The notes under the pieces: model-generated
Database searches by the model: none
The model's input: only the letters and a program-made list of their open reading frames with translations
Told to the model about the DNA's origin: nothing
Shown here: positions 28,929 through 37,687 of the stretch, piece by piece
Layout: every line of letters starts with the position of its first letter
Numbering within the stretch: the first letter of the stretch is position 1
Translations under genes and position numbers: made by a program
NCBI RefSeq assembly: GCF_018390645.1
Contig: NZ_JAHBGC010000020.1
Location: 597,448 to 661,447, forward strand
DNA length: 64,000 bases
Reading direction: 5' to 3'
Origin: Ancylobacter dichloromethanicus
GTDB taxonomy: Bacteria > Pseudomonadota > Alphaproteobacteria > Rhizobiales > Xanthobacteraceae

Positions 28929-30677
28929 TTAGTGATTGTCGCGGCCGACCGGCGAACCGGTGCGGCCGACGAGGAAGTCGAAATCGGCGCCGCGGTCGGC
29001 CTGCAGCACATGGTCGATGTAAAGGCGCTGGTAGCCACGCACGGCGTGCGGCTCCGGCGGCACCCAGGCGGCGCGGCGCGCAGCGAGTTCCTCCGCGCTC
29101 GCATGCAGGTGCAGCGCGCGGGCCGGCACGTCGAGCGTGATCAGGTCGCCATTTCGCACCAGCGCCAGCGGCCCGCCGGCTGTCGCCTCCGGGGCGACGT
29201 GGAGCACGACGGTGCCATAGGCGGTGCCGGACATGCGGGCGTCGGAAATGCGGATCATGTCGCGCACACCCTGGCGCAACAGCTTGGCCGGCAGCGGCAT
29301 GTTGCCGACCTCGGCCATGCCGGGGTAGCCCCTGGGCCCGCAATGTTTCAGCACCATGATGCAGGAGGCGTCGATGTCGAGCGCCTCGTCATTTACCGCG
29401 TGGTGCATTTCCTCGACGCTCTCGAACACCACGGCGCGGCCGGTATGCACCATAAGCTCCGGCGAGGCGGCGGAAGGCTTGATGACGGCGCCGTCGGGGG
29501 CGAGGTTGCCGGTGAGGATGGCGATGCCGGCCTCGGCCTTGAACGGGGCCTCGAACGGGGTGATGACCTCGGCGTTCCAGGTGGGCGCCTTCTCGACATT
29601 TTCCCACATGGTGCGGCCGTTGACGGTGCGGGCGTCGCGGTGAAGCAGCCCGCGTTCGCCGAGCGTGCGCAGCACCGCCGGCAGGCCGCCGGCATAGTAG
29701 AAATCCTCCATCAGGAACCGACCCGACGGCATCAGGTCGACCAGGCAGTGAATGTCGCGCCCGAGCCGGTCGAAATCGGCCAAGGTGAGGTCGACGCCGA
29801 CGCGGCCGGCAATGGCGAGCAGATGCACCACCGCATTGGTCGAGCCGCCGATGGCGGCCAGCGCGCGGATGGCGTTCTCGAAGGCGTCGCGGGTGAGGAT
29901 GTCGGAGGGCTTGAGGTCCTCCTGCACCATCTCGACGATGCGCCGGCCGGCCATGCGCGCCAGCAGGTTGCGGCGGGCGTCTACAGCGGGGATGGCGGCG
30001 TTCTCCGGCAGGCCGATGCCGAGCGCCTCGACCATCGAGGCCATGGTGGAGGCGGTGCCCATGGTCATGCAGGAGCCGGACGAGCGGTTCATCCCCGCTT
30101 CCGCCTCGTGGAACTCGGCCAGCGTGATCTCGCCGGCCCGCAACTGCTCGCTCATCGAGATGATGTTGGTGCCCGAGCCGATGATCTGGCCGCGATAGAC
30201 GCCGCGCAGCTGCGGGCCACCGGAAACGCCGATCGCCGGCAGGTCGGCGGAGGCGGCGCCCATCAACAGCGCCGGCGTGGTCTTGTCGCAGCCCATCAGC
30301 AGCACCACGCCGTCGAGCGGGTGGGCGCGGATCGCCTCCTCCACATCCATCGAGGCGAGGTTGCGGAACAGCATGGCGGTGGGGCGCATCGTCACCTCGC
30401 CGAGCGAGGAGACGGGGAACTCCAGCGGGTAGCCACCGGCATCCAGAACCCCGCGCCGCACATGCTCCGCGAGGTCGCGGAAATGGATGTTGCAGGGCGT
30501 CAGCTCGGACCAGGTGTTGCAGATGCCGATCACCGGGCGGCCGTCGAAGCGGTCCTGCGGCTGGCCGGAATTCTTCAGGAAAGAGCGGTAGTAGAACCCC
30601 ATCTTGTCCTGCCGGCCGAACCAGGCCTGACTACGCAGCGTCTTCTTGTTGTCGTTGCTCGACCCGTCGTCGCTCAT
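28929..30677 (-). CDS. araC: IlvD/Edd-family L-arabinonate dehydratase
   Basis: A 582-residue [Fe-S] dehydratase with cluster cysteines in [18 protein letters not shown] and SGSCMTMGTAS, plus ISDARMSGTAYG. RSQAWFGRQDKMGFYYRSF at the N-terminus is characteristic of L-arabinonate dehydratases, distinct from the XylD-like paralogue in the same operon. It forms 2-keto-3-deoxy-L-arabonate and may also use D-galactonate, which has the same configuration. The symbol follows the Azospirillum pathway nomenclature, not the E. coli regulator AraC. Confidence 0.88.
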   Translation of the reverse strand: MSDDGSSNDNKKTLRSQAWFGRQDKMGFYYRSFLKNSGQPQDRFDGRPVIGICNTWSELTPCNIHFRDLAEHVRRGVLDAGGYPLEFPVSSLGEVTMRPTAMLFRNLASMDVEEAIRAHPLDGVVLLMGCDKTTPALLMGAASADLPAIGVSGGPQLRGVYRGQIIGSGTNIISMSEQLRAGEITLAEFHEAEAGMNRSSGSCMTMGTASTMASMVEALGIGLPENAAIPAVDARRNLLARMAGRRIVEMVQEDLKPSDILTRDAFENAIRALAAIGGSTNAVVHLLAIAGRVGVDLTLADFDRLGRDIHCLVDLMPSGRFLMEDFYYAGGLPAVLRTLGERGLLHRDARTVNGRTMWENVEKAPTWNAEVITPFEAPFKAEAGIAILTGNLAPDGAVIKPSAASPELMVHTGRAVVFESVEEMHHAVNDEALDIDASCIMVLKHCGPRGYPGMAEVGNMPLPAKLLRQGVRDMIRISDARMSGTAYGTVVLHVAPEATAGGPLALVRNGDLITLDVPARALHLHASAEELAARRAAWVPPEPHAVRGYQRLYIDHVLQADRGADFDFLVGRTGSPVGRDNH

Positions 30678-30689
30678 CTGGGCACCCGT

Positions 30690-31424
30690 TCAGCCTGCCG
30701 CGCCAAGGCGGCGCAGGCCGTTGAAGATCACATTGGTCATGGCGGCGGCGGCGGCCTCGGCATCGGCGTCGGCGATAGTCTCGACGATGCGCTCATGGGC
30801 GGCGACGGCGATGCCGTGTTCGCGCGCGTCGCCCGGGGCGGAGAGCACGAAGGAGGCCCGCAACGCCGCCTCGATCACCGCGCCGATGGAGCGCATGAAC
30901 GGGTTGCCGGAAGCGGTGGCCACCGCGACGTGCAGCGTCAGGTCGGCCTCGGCGAAACTTTCCGAGGCGCCGGGCTCGTCCTTCATCTGCGCCACCGCGC
31001 GGCGCATCACCACGAGGTCGGCCTCGGTGCGCCGTTCGGCGGCAAGCGCGGCGGCGCGTGGCTCCACCGCGAGGCGGATCTCCGAGAGGTCGCGCAGGAA
31101 GCGCTTGTCGATGCCGGCGTCGAGATGCCAGGCCAGCACGTCGGAATCGAACATGTTCCAGAACGCCCGCTCGCGCACCACCGTGCCGACTCGTGCCTTG
31201 GTGGAGAGCAGGCCCTTGGCGACCAGCGTCTTGACGCTCTCGCGCAGCACCGGTCGCGAGACGCCGAAGATGAGCGTCAGCTCGGCGTCGCCCGGCAGCT
31301 TGGCGCCCTCGCCATAGCGCCCGGCGATGATGTCGATGCCGATGGTGCGGGCGACTTCCGCATGGTTGGAATGGGCGCGGCGGGCCGGAATGACGATGAT
31401 CTGCGAGGCGTTCGGCGCGCTCAT
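30690..31424 (-). CDS. GntR-family (FadR/FCD-type) transcriptional regulator
   Basis: A 244-residue protein. The winged HTH (about 20-90) includes KLPGDAELTLIFGVSRPVLRESVKTL, and the all-helical FCD effector domain (about 105-235) has RDLSEIRLAVEP with plausible metal-binding His residues in LTLHVAVA and AAHERIV. It lies inside the operon, overlapping yjfF by 4 nt and 12 bp before the arabinonate dehydratase. It probably represses the regulon until a sugar acid or keto-deoxy acid binds. The palindrome upstream of ytfQ is its likely operator. Confidence 0.87.
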   Translation of the reverse strand: MSAPNASQIIVIPARRAHSNHAEVARTIGIDIIAGRYGEGAKLPGDAELTLIFGVSRPVLRESVKTLVAKGLLSTKARVGTVVRERAFWNMFDSDVLAWHLDAGIDKRFLRDLSEIRLAVEPRAAALAAERRTEADLVVMRRAVAQMKDEPGASESFAEADLTLHVAVATASGNPFMRSIGAVIEAALRASFVLSAPGDAREHGIAVAAHERIVETIADADAEAAAAAMTNVIFNGLRRLGAAG

Positions 31425-32413
31425 GGGTGAACTCCGGCCGGGGCGCGCCGGGAGCGGCGGGCGAGGTGCAGGGTGAACTGCTGGAAGGCGATGAAGGCGA
31501 ACAGCAGCAGCCCGGTGGCGATCTTCGCCCACCAACTCGACAGCATGCCGTCGAAGCTGATGTAGGTCTGGATCAGCCCCTGGATCATCACCCCGAGGAA
31601 GGAACCGAAGATGAAGCCATAGCCGCCCGAGAGCAGCGTGCCGCCGATCACCACCGCGGCGATGGCGTCGAGCTCGACGCCGACCGCCGAGAGCGAATAG
31701 CCCGACGAGGTGTAGAGCGAGAACACGATTCCCGCGAGACCGGCGAGCACGCTGGAGAGGGTGTAGATGAGCACCGTGGTACGGGCGACGTTGATGCCCA
31801 TCAGCGCGGTGGCCTGGCGCGAGCCCCCGAGCGCATAGACGTTGGCGCCGAAACGGGTGAGGTGCAGCAGCACCATGCCGGCGAGCACCACGGCGATCAT
31901 GATCATCGCCGGCACGGTAAGCCGCGAGCCGCCCTCGAAGCGGAAGGCATGCTCGGAGAGGTGGGCGTAGAGGTCGGCGGTGATCGGGATCGACTCCGTC
32001 GACAGCAGAAAGCTCACCCCGCGCGCCAGGAACATGCCGGCCAGCGTGACGATGAAGGCCGGCAGCTCGAAATACTGGATGATCGCGCCCATCGCCGCGC
32101 CGAAGGCGGCGCAGATGACGAGGATCAGCACGAAGGCCATGAGCGGGGGCACGCCCCAGCGCTCGATGGCGAGGGCGAGAAACACGGTGGTGAAGCCGAT
32201 CACCGAGCCGACCGAGAGGTCGATGCCGCCGGAGATGATGACGAAGGTCATGCCCACGGCGACGATGGCGAGGAAGGCATTGTCGGTGAGCAGGTTCATC
32301 ACCACCCGCAGCGAGGCGAAGTTGGGATAGACCAGCGAGCAGGCGATGAAGCCGGCGAGGAACACCGCCAGCGTCGCGAGCACCGGCGTCAGCCGGCTTA
32401 GTGAGCGGATCAC
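31421..32413 (-). CDS. yjfF: Sugar ABC transporter permease, YjfF type
   Basis: A 330-residue RbsC-family membrane protein with about nine or ten hydrophobic segments and the motif [18 protein letters not shown]. It pairs with the YtfT-type permease to form a heterodimeric channel, as in the E. coli YtfQRT-YjfF galactofuranose importer. The gene is 10 bp after ytfT. The substrate here may be a pentose or galactose rather than galactofuranose; the sequence alone does not say. Confidence 0.88.
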   Translation of the reverse strand: MIRSLSRLTPVLATLAVFLAGFIACSLVYPNFASLRVVMNLLTDNAFLAIVAVGMTFVIISGGIDLSVGSVIGFTTVFLALAIERWGVPPLMAFVLILVICAAFGAAMGAIIQYFELPAFIVTLAGMFLARGVSFLLSTESIPITADLYAHLSEHAFRFEGGSRLTVPAMIMIAVVLAGMVLLHLTRFGANVYALGGSRQATALMGINVARTTVLIYTLSSVLAGLAGIVFSLYTSSGYSLSAVGVELDAIAAVVIGGTLLSGGYGFIFGSFLGVMIQGLIQTYISFDGMLSSWWAKIATGLLLFAFIAFQQFTLHLARRSRRAPAGVHP

Positions 32414-32423
32414 GGGCGCCTCC

Positions 32424-33419
32424 TCACGGCTTCTTGCGGCTGAACAGGACGCCGAGCCCGGCGAGATGGCCGCCGATGCGCGGCGACTGGGCGAGCAGCA
32501 CGGCGAGCACCACGACCGCCTTGACCACCAGATTGGTTTCCGGCGGGAGGCCGGACAGCAGGATGCCGGTGTTCATCGCCTGGATGATGAGCGCGCCGAC
32601 CACCGCGAGGATGATGGAAAAGCGGCCGCCGAACAGCGAGGTGCCGCCGATCACCACGGCGAGGATGGCGTCGAGCTCCAGCCACAGCCCGGCATTGTTG
32701 GCGTCGGCGCCGAGGATGTCGGCGCTGGCGACGATGCCGGCGAGCGCCGCGCACAACCCGCTCCACATATAGACAGCGACGGTGATGAGCCTTGTGCCGA
32801 TGCCGGCCAGCGCGCTGGCGCGCGGGTTGCCGCCGGTCGCCTCGATCATCAGGCCGAGCGCCGAGCCGCGCACGATGGCGAGCGTCAGCGCCATCATGCC
32901 CAGCGTCAGCACCACCGGCGTCGGCAGGCCGAGCACCGAACCGCCGCCGAGAAAGGCGAGGTCCGGCGAGGTGAAGGTGACGATACGCCCCTCGGTGATG
33001 AGCTGGGCGATGCCGCGACCGGCCACCATGAGGATGAGCGTCGCAACAATGGGCTGGATGCCAAGCACCGCAACCAGCAGCCCGTTCCACAGCCCGCAGG
33101 CGAGGCCCGCCCCCAGCGCGGCCGCGAGCACAACGGGGAGGGCATGGCTGTCGGCCAGGCTCGCGGCGATGGCGCCGCAGATCGCCATCACCGCGCCGAC
33201 CGAGAGATCGATGCCGCGCATGGCGATGACCAGCACCATGCCGATGGACAGCAGCGCCACCGGCGCGCCGCGGTTGAGCACGTCGATCAGGCTGCCGAAC
33301 AGGCGGCCATCCTGCAGGCGGATGTCGAAAAATTGCGGCGATACCACCCAGTTGGCGAGGAGGATGACGGCCAGCGCGACGATCTGCGAGGTGCCGATGC
33401 GGGGAAGACGAAGTGCCAT
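32424..33419 (-). CDS. ytfT: Sugar ABC transporter permease, YtfT type
   Basis: A 331-residue RbsC-family permease with the family motif VIAMRGIDLSVGAVMAICGAI and SPQFFDIRLQDGRLFGSLID near the start, as in YtfT. Its membrane segments alternate with short loops. It forms the channel with YjfF and is 11 bp downstream of the ATPase gene ytfR. Confidence 0.88.
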   Translation of the reverse strand: MALRLPRIGTSQIVALAVILLANWVVSPQFFDIRLQDGRLFGSLIDVLNRGAPVALLSIGMVLVIAMRGIDLSVGAVMAICGAIAASLADSHALPVVLAAALGAGLACGLWNGLLVAVLGIQPIVATLILMVAGRGIAQLITEGRIVTFTSPDLAFLGGGSVLGLPTPVVLTLGMMALTLAIVRGSALGLMIEATGGNPRASALAGIGTRLITVAVYMWSGLCAALAGIVASADILGADANNAGLWLELDAILAVVIGGTSLFGGRFSIILAVVGALIIQAMNTGILLSGLPPETNLVVKAVVVLAVLLAQSPRIGGHLAGLGVLFSRKKP

Positions 33420-33430
33420 GCCCTTACCCT

Positions 33431-34990
33431 TCACGCCGCACGGACCGGGGGCGATGCCGAAGACGGCACTTCCGCGATGGCGGCGAGGATGGCGGGCACC
33501 TCGACCTGCGCGCCCGTCAGCCGGGCGACATGGGCACGCTCGCGCAGCACGATCACCTCGTCCGCATAGGTGACGAGTTCGTCCAGTTCCGAGGACACGA
33601 CGAGCAGGGCCATGCCCTCCGCGCACAGATCGCGGATCAGCTTGATGATCTCGGCATGCGCGCCGACATCGATGCCGCGGGTCGGCTCGTCGAGGATCAG
33701 CAGTTGCGGCGCGGTGGCGAGCCAGCGCGCCAGCAGCGCCTTCTGCTGGTTGCCGCCCGAGAGCAGGCCGATCGGCCGCTCGGGATCGGGCGGGCGGATG
33801 TCGAGCAGGCGGATGAACTTGGCCGCGATGGCGTCCTGTTCCCGCCGCGACAGCGGGGCGAGTGCGCCGCGCCGGGCCTGCAGCGCCAGCACGATGTTCT
33901 CGCGCACGGTCAGCTCGGCGACGATGCCCTCGGTCTTGCGCTCCTCCGGGCAATAGCCAAAGCCGAGCGCCATGGCCTCGCGCGGCGAGCCGATGCTTGC
34001 CTTCTGCCCGGCCACCTGGGCCGCGCCGCAATCCGCCCGCTCCGCGCCGAAGACGAGCCGCACCGTTTCCGTGCGGCCGGAGCCTAGCAGCCCGGCGAGG
34101 CCGACGACATGGCCGGCGCGCAGCGTCAGGTCGAAGGGGACGACATAGCCGGTCTTGCCGAGCCCGCGGAAGGCGGCGACCGCGGTGCTCGGGGCGCGGG
34201 CCTCATGGGGTGGGCGCCGGCCGGTCGCCGCGCTCAGCTCGCGGCCGAGCATCAGGCGGACGAGATCGAGGCGCGGGAGGTCGGCAACCGGCGCGCTGCC
34301 GGCCAGCCGGCCGTTGCGCAGCACGGTGATGCGATCGCAGATCGCGTAGACCTGATCGAGGAAATGGGTGACGAAGACGATGCCGATACCGCGGGCCTTG
34401 AGCTGGCGCATGACCGCGAACAGCACCTCCACCTCCTGGGCGTCGAGGCTGGCGGTCGGCTCGTCGAGAATGAGCACGCGCGCCGACTGGTCGACGGCGC
34501 GGGCGATGGCGATGATGTGCTGGATGGCGACGGAGTAACTCTCCAGCGGCGCGGCGATGTCGATGGACAGGCCGAATTCGGCCAGCAGCGCCCGGGCGCG
34601 CCGGCGCATCTCGCCTTCGCGGACCAGGCCGAAACGGGTCGGCTGGCGGCCGAGGAACAGGTTCTGCGCCACCGAGAGGTTCGGCGCGAGATTGACTTCC
34701 TGATAGACCGTGGCGATGCCGGCGCGCACCGCTTCCTCGGCCGAGCGCGGGGCGATCTCGATGCCGTCCAGCCGCATCGTGCCGGCGTCACGCGCGACCA
34801 CGCCGGTCATGGCCTTGATGAGCGTCGACTTGCCGGCGCCGTTTTCGCCGAGCAGCGCGTGGATCTCGCCGACCTTGAGCGTGAAGTCGACCCGATCGAG
34901 TGCCGTGAAACCGGCAAAGGACTTGCTGAAGCCTATGAGGGCGAGCAGGTCCGGCGCGGCGCCGGCGGCAGGCGGGGAGGTGGCAAGCAT
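33431..34990 (-). CDS. ytfR: Sugar ABC transporter ATPase, YtfR type
   Basis: A 519-residue tandem ABC ATPase: first Walker [10 protein letters not shown] and [10 protein letters not shown]; second, degenerate P-loop GLLGSGRTE with [14 protein letters not shown] and [12 protein letters not shown]. The start at 34990 is chosen because the family domain begins within 20 residues and GAGG precedes it; a possible start at 35110 would add a low-complexity Arg/Pro extension across the 12-bp stem-loop, so it is unlikely. It is 159 bp downstream of ytfQ. Confidence 0.9.
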   Translation of the reverse strand: MLATSPPAAGAAPDLLALIGFSKSFAGFTALDRVDFTLKVGEIHALLGENGAGKSTLIKAMTGVVARDAGTMRLDGIEIAPRSAEEAVRAGIATVYQEVNLAPNLSVAQNLFLGRQPTRFGLVREGEMRRRARALLAEFGLSIDIAAPLESYSVAIQHIIAIARAVDQSARVLILDEPTASLDAQEVEVLFAVMRQLKARGIGIVFVTHFLDQVYAICDRITVLRNGRLAGSAPVADLPRLDLVRLMLGRELSAATGRRPPHEARAPSTAVAAFRGLGKTGYVVPFDLTLRAGHVVGLAGLLGSGRTETVRLVFGAERADCGAAQVAGQKASIGSPREAMALGFGYCPEERKTEGIVAELTVRENIVLALQARRGALAPLSRREQDAIAAKFIRLLDIRPPDPERPIGLLSGGNQQKALLARWLATAPQLLILDEPTRGIDVGAHAEIIKLIRDLCAEGMALLVVSSELDELVTYADEVIVLRERAHVARLTGAQVEVPAILAAIAEVPSSASPPVRAA

Positions 34991-35017
34991 GGCGGCCTCG
35001 GAAGCGGCGGGAAGACG

Positions 35018-35049
35018 GCGCGAGCCGGCAGGAGGAGGCCGGCTCGCGC
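35018..35049 (-). terminator. Stem-loop between ytfQ and ytfR
   Basis: A perfect 12-bp inverted repeat (GCGCGAGCCGGC at 35018-35029, complement at 35038-35049) with an 8-nt loop, in the 159-bp gap after the binding-protein gene. It lacks a strong U-run. It probably raises the ratio of ytfQ mRNA to ytfR mRNA. Confidence 0.6.
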
Positions 35050-35149
35050 GGGGCAGGCGCTGCGGAAGGAGGCCGCAGCGGCGCCCGCTCGGAGTCTTGA
35101 GCAGAGCCATTTCGGATCGCGAAAGTCGGTCAACTCTCGCGGAAGAGGC

Positions 35150-36115
35150 TCAGTAACCGAGGTCTTTCTTGGCCTCATAGACCGACATCGGGTTGTCGGC
35201 CTGGGTGTAAAGCTTGGATTCGGTCTGGATCCACTTCGGCGGCACGGTGCCCTTCTCCTTGAAGGCGATGACGGCGTCGAAGGCGGGGCCGGCCATGTTG
35301 GGAGTCAGTTCGACCGTGGCATTGGCCTCGCCGGCCGCCATGGCCTTGAAGATATCGGGCACGGCGTCGATGGAGACGGTGAGCACTTCGGTGCCCGGCT
35401 TGAGCCCGGCTTCCTTCATGGCCTGGATGGCGCCGACCATCATGTCGTCATTATGGGCGTAGACGGCACAGATATCCTTGCCGCCACCTTCGGCCTTGAT
35501 GAAGCTCTCCATGACTTCCTTGCCCTTGGCGCGGGTGAAGTCACCGGTCTGGCTGCGCACGATCTTGACGTTGGAGGCGCCGGCGATGCCGTCCTCGAAG
35601 CCCTTCTTGCGATTGGTGGCAACGCTGGCGCCGACCGTGCCCTGGAGCTCCACCACGTTGCAGGGCTTGCCGGCGACGGTCTTGACCAGCCATTCGCCGG
35701 CGACCTTGCCTTCATGCACGCTGTCCGAGGTGACGGCGGTCAGATAGAGGTCCTTTCCGGCGGGGTCGATGTCGCGGTCGAGCAGCACGACCGGGATCTT
35801 GGCCTCCTTGGCCTCCTTCAGCACCGAATCCCAGCCGGTGGCGACGACGGGGGCAAGGAAGATCGCGTCCACGCCCTGGGCGACGAAGGAGCGGATCGCC
35901 TTGATCTGGTTTTCCTGCTTCTGCTGGGCGTCGGCGATCTTGAAGGTGATGTCGCGCTTCTTGGCCTCGGCCTTGGAAACGGTGGTCTCGGCGGCGCGCC
36001 AGCCCGATTCCGAGCCAATCTGCGAAAAGCCGATGGTCATGTCCGCGGCGTGCGCGCCGACGGAAAACAGCGTGCCGGAAACGGCGGACGCAAGCAGCAA
36101 TGCCCTGAAATTCAT
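35150..36115 (-). CDS. ytfQ: Periplasmic sugar-binding protein, YtfQ type
   Basis: A 321-residue protein with a signal peptide (MNFRALLLASAVSGTLF to a likely AHA-A cut near residue 23). The mature part is a type I periplasmic binding protein: MTIGFSQIGSESGWRAAET is the YtfQ-type start, with VVLLDRDIDPAGK and VYAHNDDMMVGAIQAMKEAG. RBS GGGAG precedes the ATG at 8 bp. It is the first gene of the long sugar operon and has a palindromic operator about 90 bp upstream. Confidence 0.92.
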   Translation of the reverse strand: MNFRALLLASAVSGTLFSVGAHAADMTIGFSQIGSESGWRAAETTVSKAEAKKRDITFKIADAQQKQENQIKAIRSFVAQGVDAIFLAPVVATGWDSVLKEAKEAKIPVVLLDRDIDPAGKDLYLTAVTSDSVHEGKVAGEWLVKTVAGKPCNVVELQGTVGASVATNRKKGFEDGIAGASNVKIVRSQTGDFTRAKGKEVMESFIKAEGGGKDICAVYAHNDDMMVGAIQAMKEAGLKPGTEVLTVSIDAVPDIFKAMAAGEANATVELTPNMAGPAFDAVIAFKEKGTVPPKWIQTESKLYTQADNPMSVYEAKKDLGY

Positions 36116-36203
36116 TGGCGTTTCTCCCGTGAGGTCTCGCCGTCGCGCCACTTGCGGGTGCTTGCCGGCCGGGAATCTATGCCACACTCCTTTCAGGCTG
36201 AAT

Positions 36204-36220
36204 AGTCATACTGTTTGACT
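36204..36220. promoter_or_regulatory. Candidate GntR/FadR-type operator upstream of ytfQ
   Basis: A perfect palindrome AGTCA-N7-TGACT in an A+T-rich island 89-105 bp upstream of the ytfQ start. FadR-type regulators bind short GT/AC-containing dyads of this size. The only GntR-family gene of this subclass in the regulon is the one at 30690-31424. Confidence 0.5.
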
Positions 36221-36231
36221 TTTTAGCCGAA

Positions 36232-36253
36232 GCCGACGGCCATGGCCGCCGGC
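36232..36253 (-). terminator. Possible terminator stem downstream of doeD
   Basis: An almost perfect inverted repeat centred on CCATGG (GCCGACGGCCA/TGGCCGCCGGC, one mismatch), 20 bp after the doeD stop. It has no U-run. It could end the ectoine operon before the ytfQ promoter. Confidence 0.35.
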
Positions 36254-36272
36254 CGGCACTGAAGGTGTCGCT

Positions 36273-37664
36273 TTACAGGCTGGCCGCCACCGCCTCGACG
36301 GCGCCGCGCGTGGCGTCGACCACGATGTCGGCTTCCGCGCGGGTCAGGCACAGCGGCGGGGCGAAGCCGATGATGTCGCCCTGCGGCATGGCGCGGGCGA
36401 TGACGCCGCGCTCCAGCATGGCGGCGGCAATGCGCGGCCCGACTTTCTCCGCGGCCTCGAAGAACGTGCGGTCGTCCTTGTCGCGCACCAGTTCCACCGC
36501 CGCCAGCAGGCCCTCGCCGCGCACCTCGCCAACGAAGCGATGGCCGCTCAGCGCGTCCTTCAGCGCGGTGTTGAAATAGGCCCCGACCTCGCGGGCATTG
36601 GCGACGAGGTCGAGTTCGTCCACCAGTTCGAGATTGGCAATGCCGGCCGCCGTGCACAGCGGGTGCGAGGAATAGGTCCAGCCATGGCCGATGGGGCCGA
36701 ACTCGTCCGAGCCCTGCTCCAGCAGCCGCCAGACCTTCTCGGACACGATGACGCCCGAGAGCGGCGCATAGGCGGAGGTGAGGCCCTTGGCGATGGTGAT
36801 GAGGTCCGGCTCGATGCCGTAATGATCCGAGCCGAACATGCTGCCGAGCCGGCCGAAGCCGGTGACGACCTCGTCGGCGATCAGCATTATGTCGTATTTC
36901 TTCAGCACCGCCTGGATTTTCGGCCAGTAGCCGGCCGGCGGCGGCACGATGCCGCCGGTGCCGAGCACCGGCTCGCCGATGAAGGCGGCGATGGTGTCCG
37001 CCCCCTCGGCGAGGATCATCTCCTCCAGCCTGTCGGCGCAATGTTGCGAGAACTGCTCCTCGCTCATCGAGCGGTCTTCCCGGCGGAAATAATAGGGCGC
37101 CTCGGTGTGCAGGATCGGCGCGCGCGGCAGGTCGAACAGATTGTGGAAGCCGGCGAGGCCGGTGAGGCTGCCGGTCATCACGCCAGAGCCGTGATAGCCG
37201 CGCCAGCGCGAGATGATCTTCTTCTTCTGCGGCCGGCCGAGCACGTTGTTGATGTACCAGACCAGCTTGATGTTGGTCTCGTTGGCATCCGACCCCGACA
37301 GGCCGAAGAACACCCGGCTCATGCCGGCCGGCGCGCGCTCCACCACCATGCGGGCGAGGCGGATCGAGGGCTCGGAGCCGTGCCCGGCATAGGCGTGGTA
37401 ATAGGCGAGCTTTGACGCCTGCTCGGCGATGGCGTCGGTGATCTTCTTGCGGCCATAGCCGACATTCACGCAATAGAGCCCGCCAAAGGCGTCGAGGCTG
37501 CGCCGTCCCTCGCGGTCGACGATGTAGACGCCTTCCGCCCCGGTGATGATGCGGTTGGGCGTCTCGCCGCGCGCGTGCTGGGCCATATGGGTGGACGGGT
37601 GGAAGAAGTGGTCGCGGTCCCAGCTGTCGAGTTCGTTGCTGGCGGGGGCGGGGGTGTCGAGCAT
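36273..37664 (-). CDS. doeD: L-2,4-diaminobutyrate aminotransferase of ectoine catabolism (DoeD)
   Basis: A 463-residue class III PLP aminotransferase: FGGLYCVNVGYGRKK, FFGLSGSDANETNIKL, LIADEVVTGFGR and the PLP lysine in TIAKGLTSAY. In ectoine clusters this position is the transaminase that converts L-2,4-diaminobutyrate to aspartate 4-semialdehyde, the substrate of the next enzyme DoeC. On sequence alone it could be a general omega-amino acid transaminase; the cluster decides. It starts 23 bp after doeC and is the last gene of the ectoine operon. Confidence 0.85.
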   Translation of the reverse strand: MLDTPAPASNELDSWDRDHFFHPSTHMAQHARGETPNRIITGAEGVYIVDREGRRSLDAFGGLYCVNVGYGRKKITDAIAEQASKLAYYHAYAGHGSEPSIRLARMVVERAPAGMSRVFFGLSGSDANETNIKLVWYINNVLGRPQKKKIISRWRGYHGSGVMTGSLTGLAGFHNLFDLPRAPILHTEAPYYFRREDRSMSEEQFSQHCADRLEEMILAEGADTIAAFIGEPVLGTGGIVPPPAGYWPKIQAVLKKYDIMLIADEVVTGFGRLGSMFGSDHYGIEPDLITIAKGLTSAYAPLSGVIVSEKVWRLLEQGSDEFGPIGHGWTYSSHPLCTAAGIANLELVDELDLVANAREVGAYFNTALKDALSGHRFVGEVRGEGLLAAVELVRDKDDRTFFEAAEKVGPRIAAAMLERGVIARAMPQGDIIGFAPPLCLTRAEADIVVDATRGAVEAVAASL

Positions 37665-37687
37665 CTGAATCTCCGTTTCTCTCGCCC

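Noticed and set aside
28059..31430. An 1123-codon plus-strand open frame opposite the keto-deoxyarabonate dehydratase, arabinonate dehydratase and GntR genes
   Set aside because: It is a shadow of three well-supported genes on the other strand; its composition (Gly/Arg/His/Asp) is typical of antisense reading.
34990..35110. A 40-codon N-terminal extension of ytfR starting at 35110
   Set aside because: It would translate through the 12-bp stem-loop and add Arg/Pro-rich residues with no family match; the start at 34990 fits homologues.
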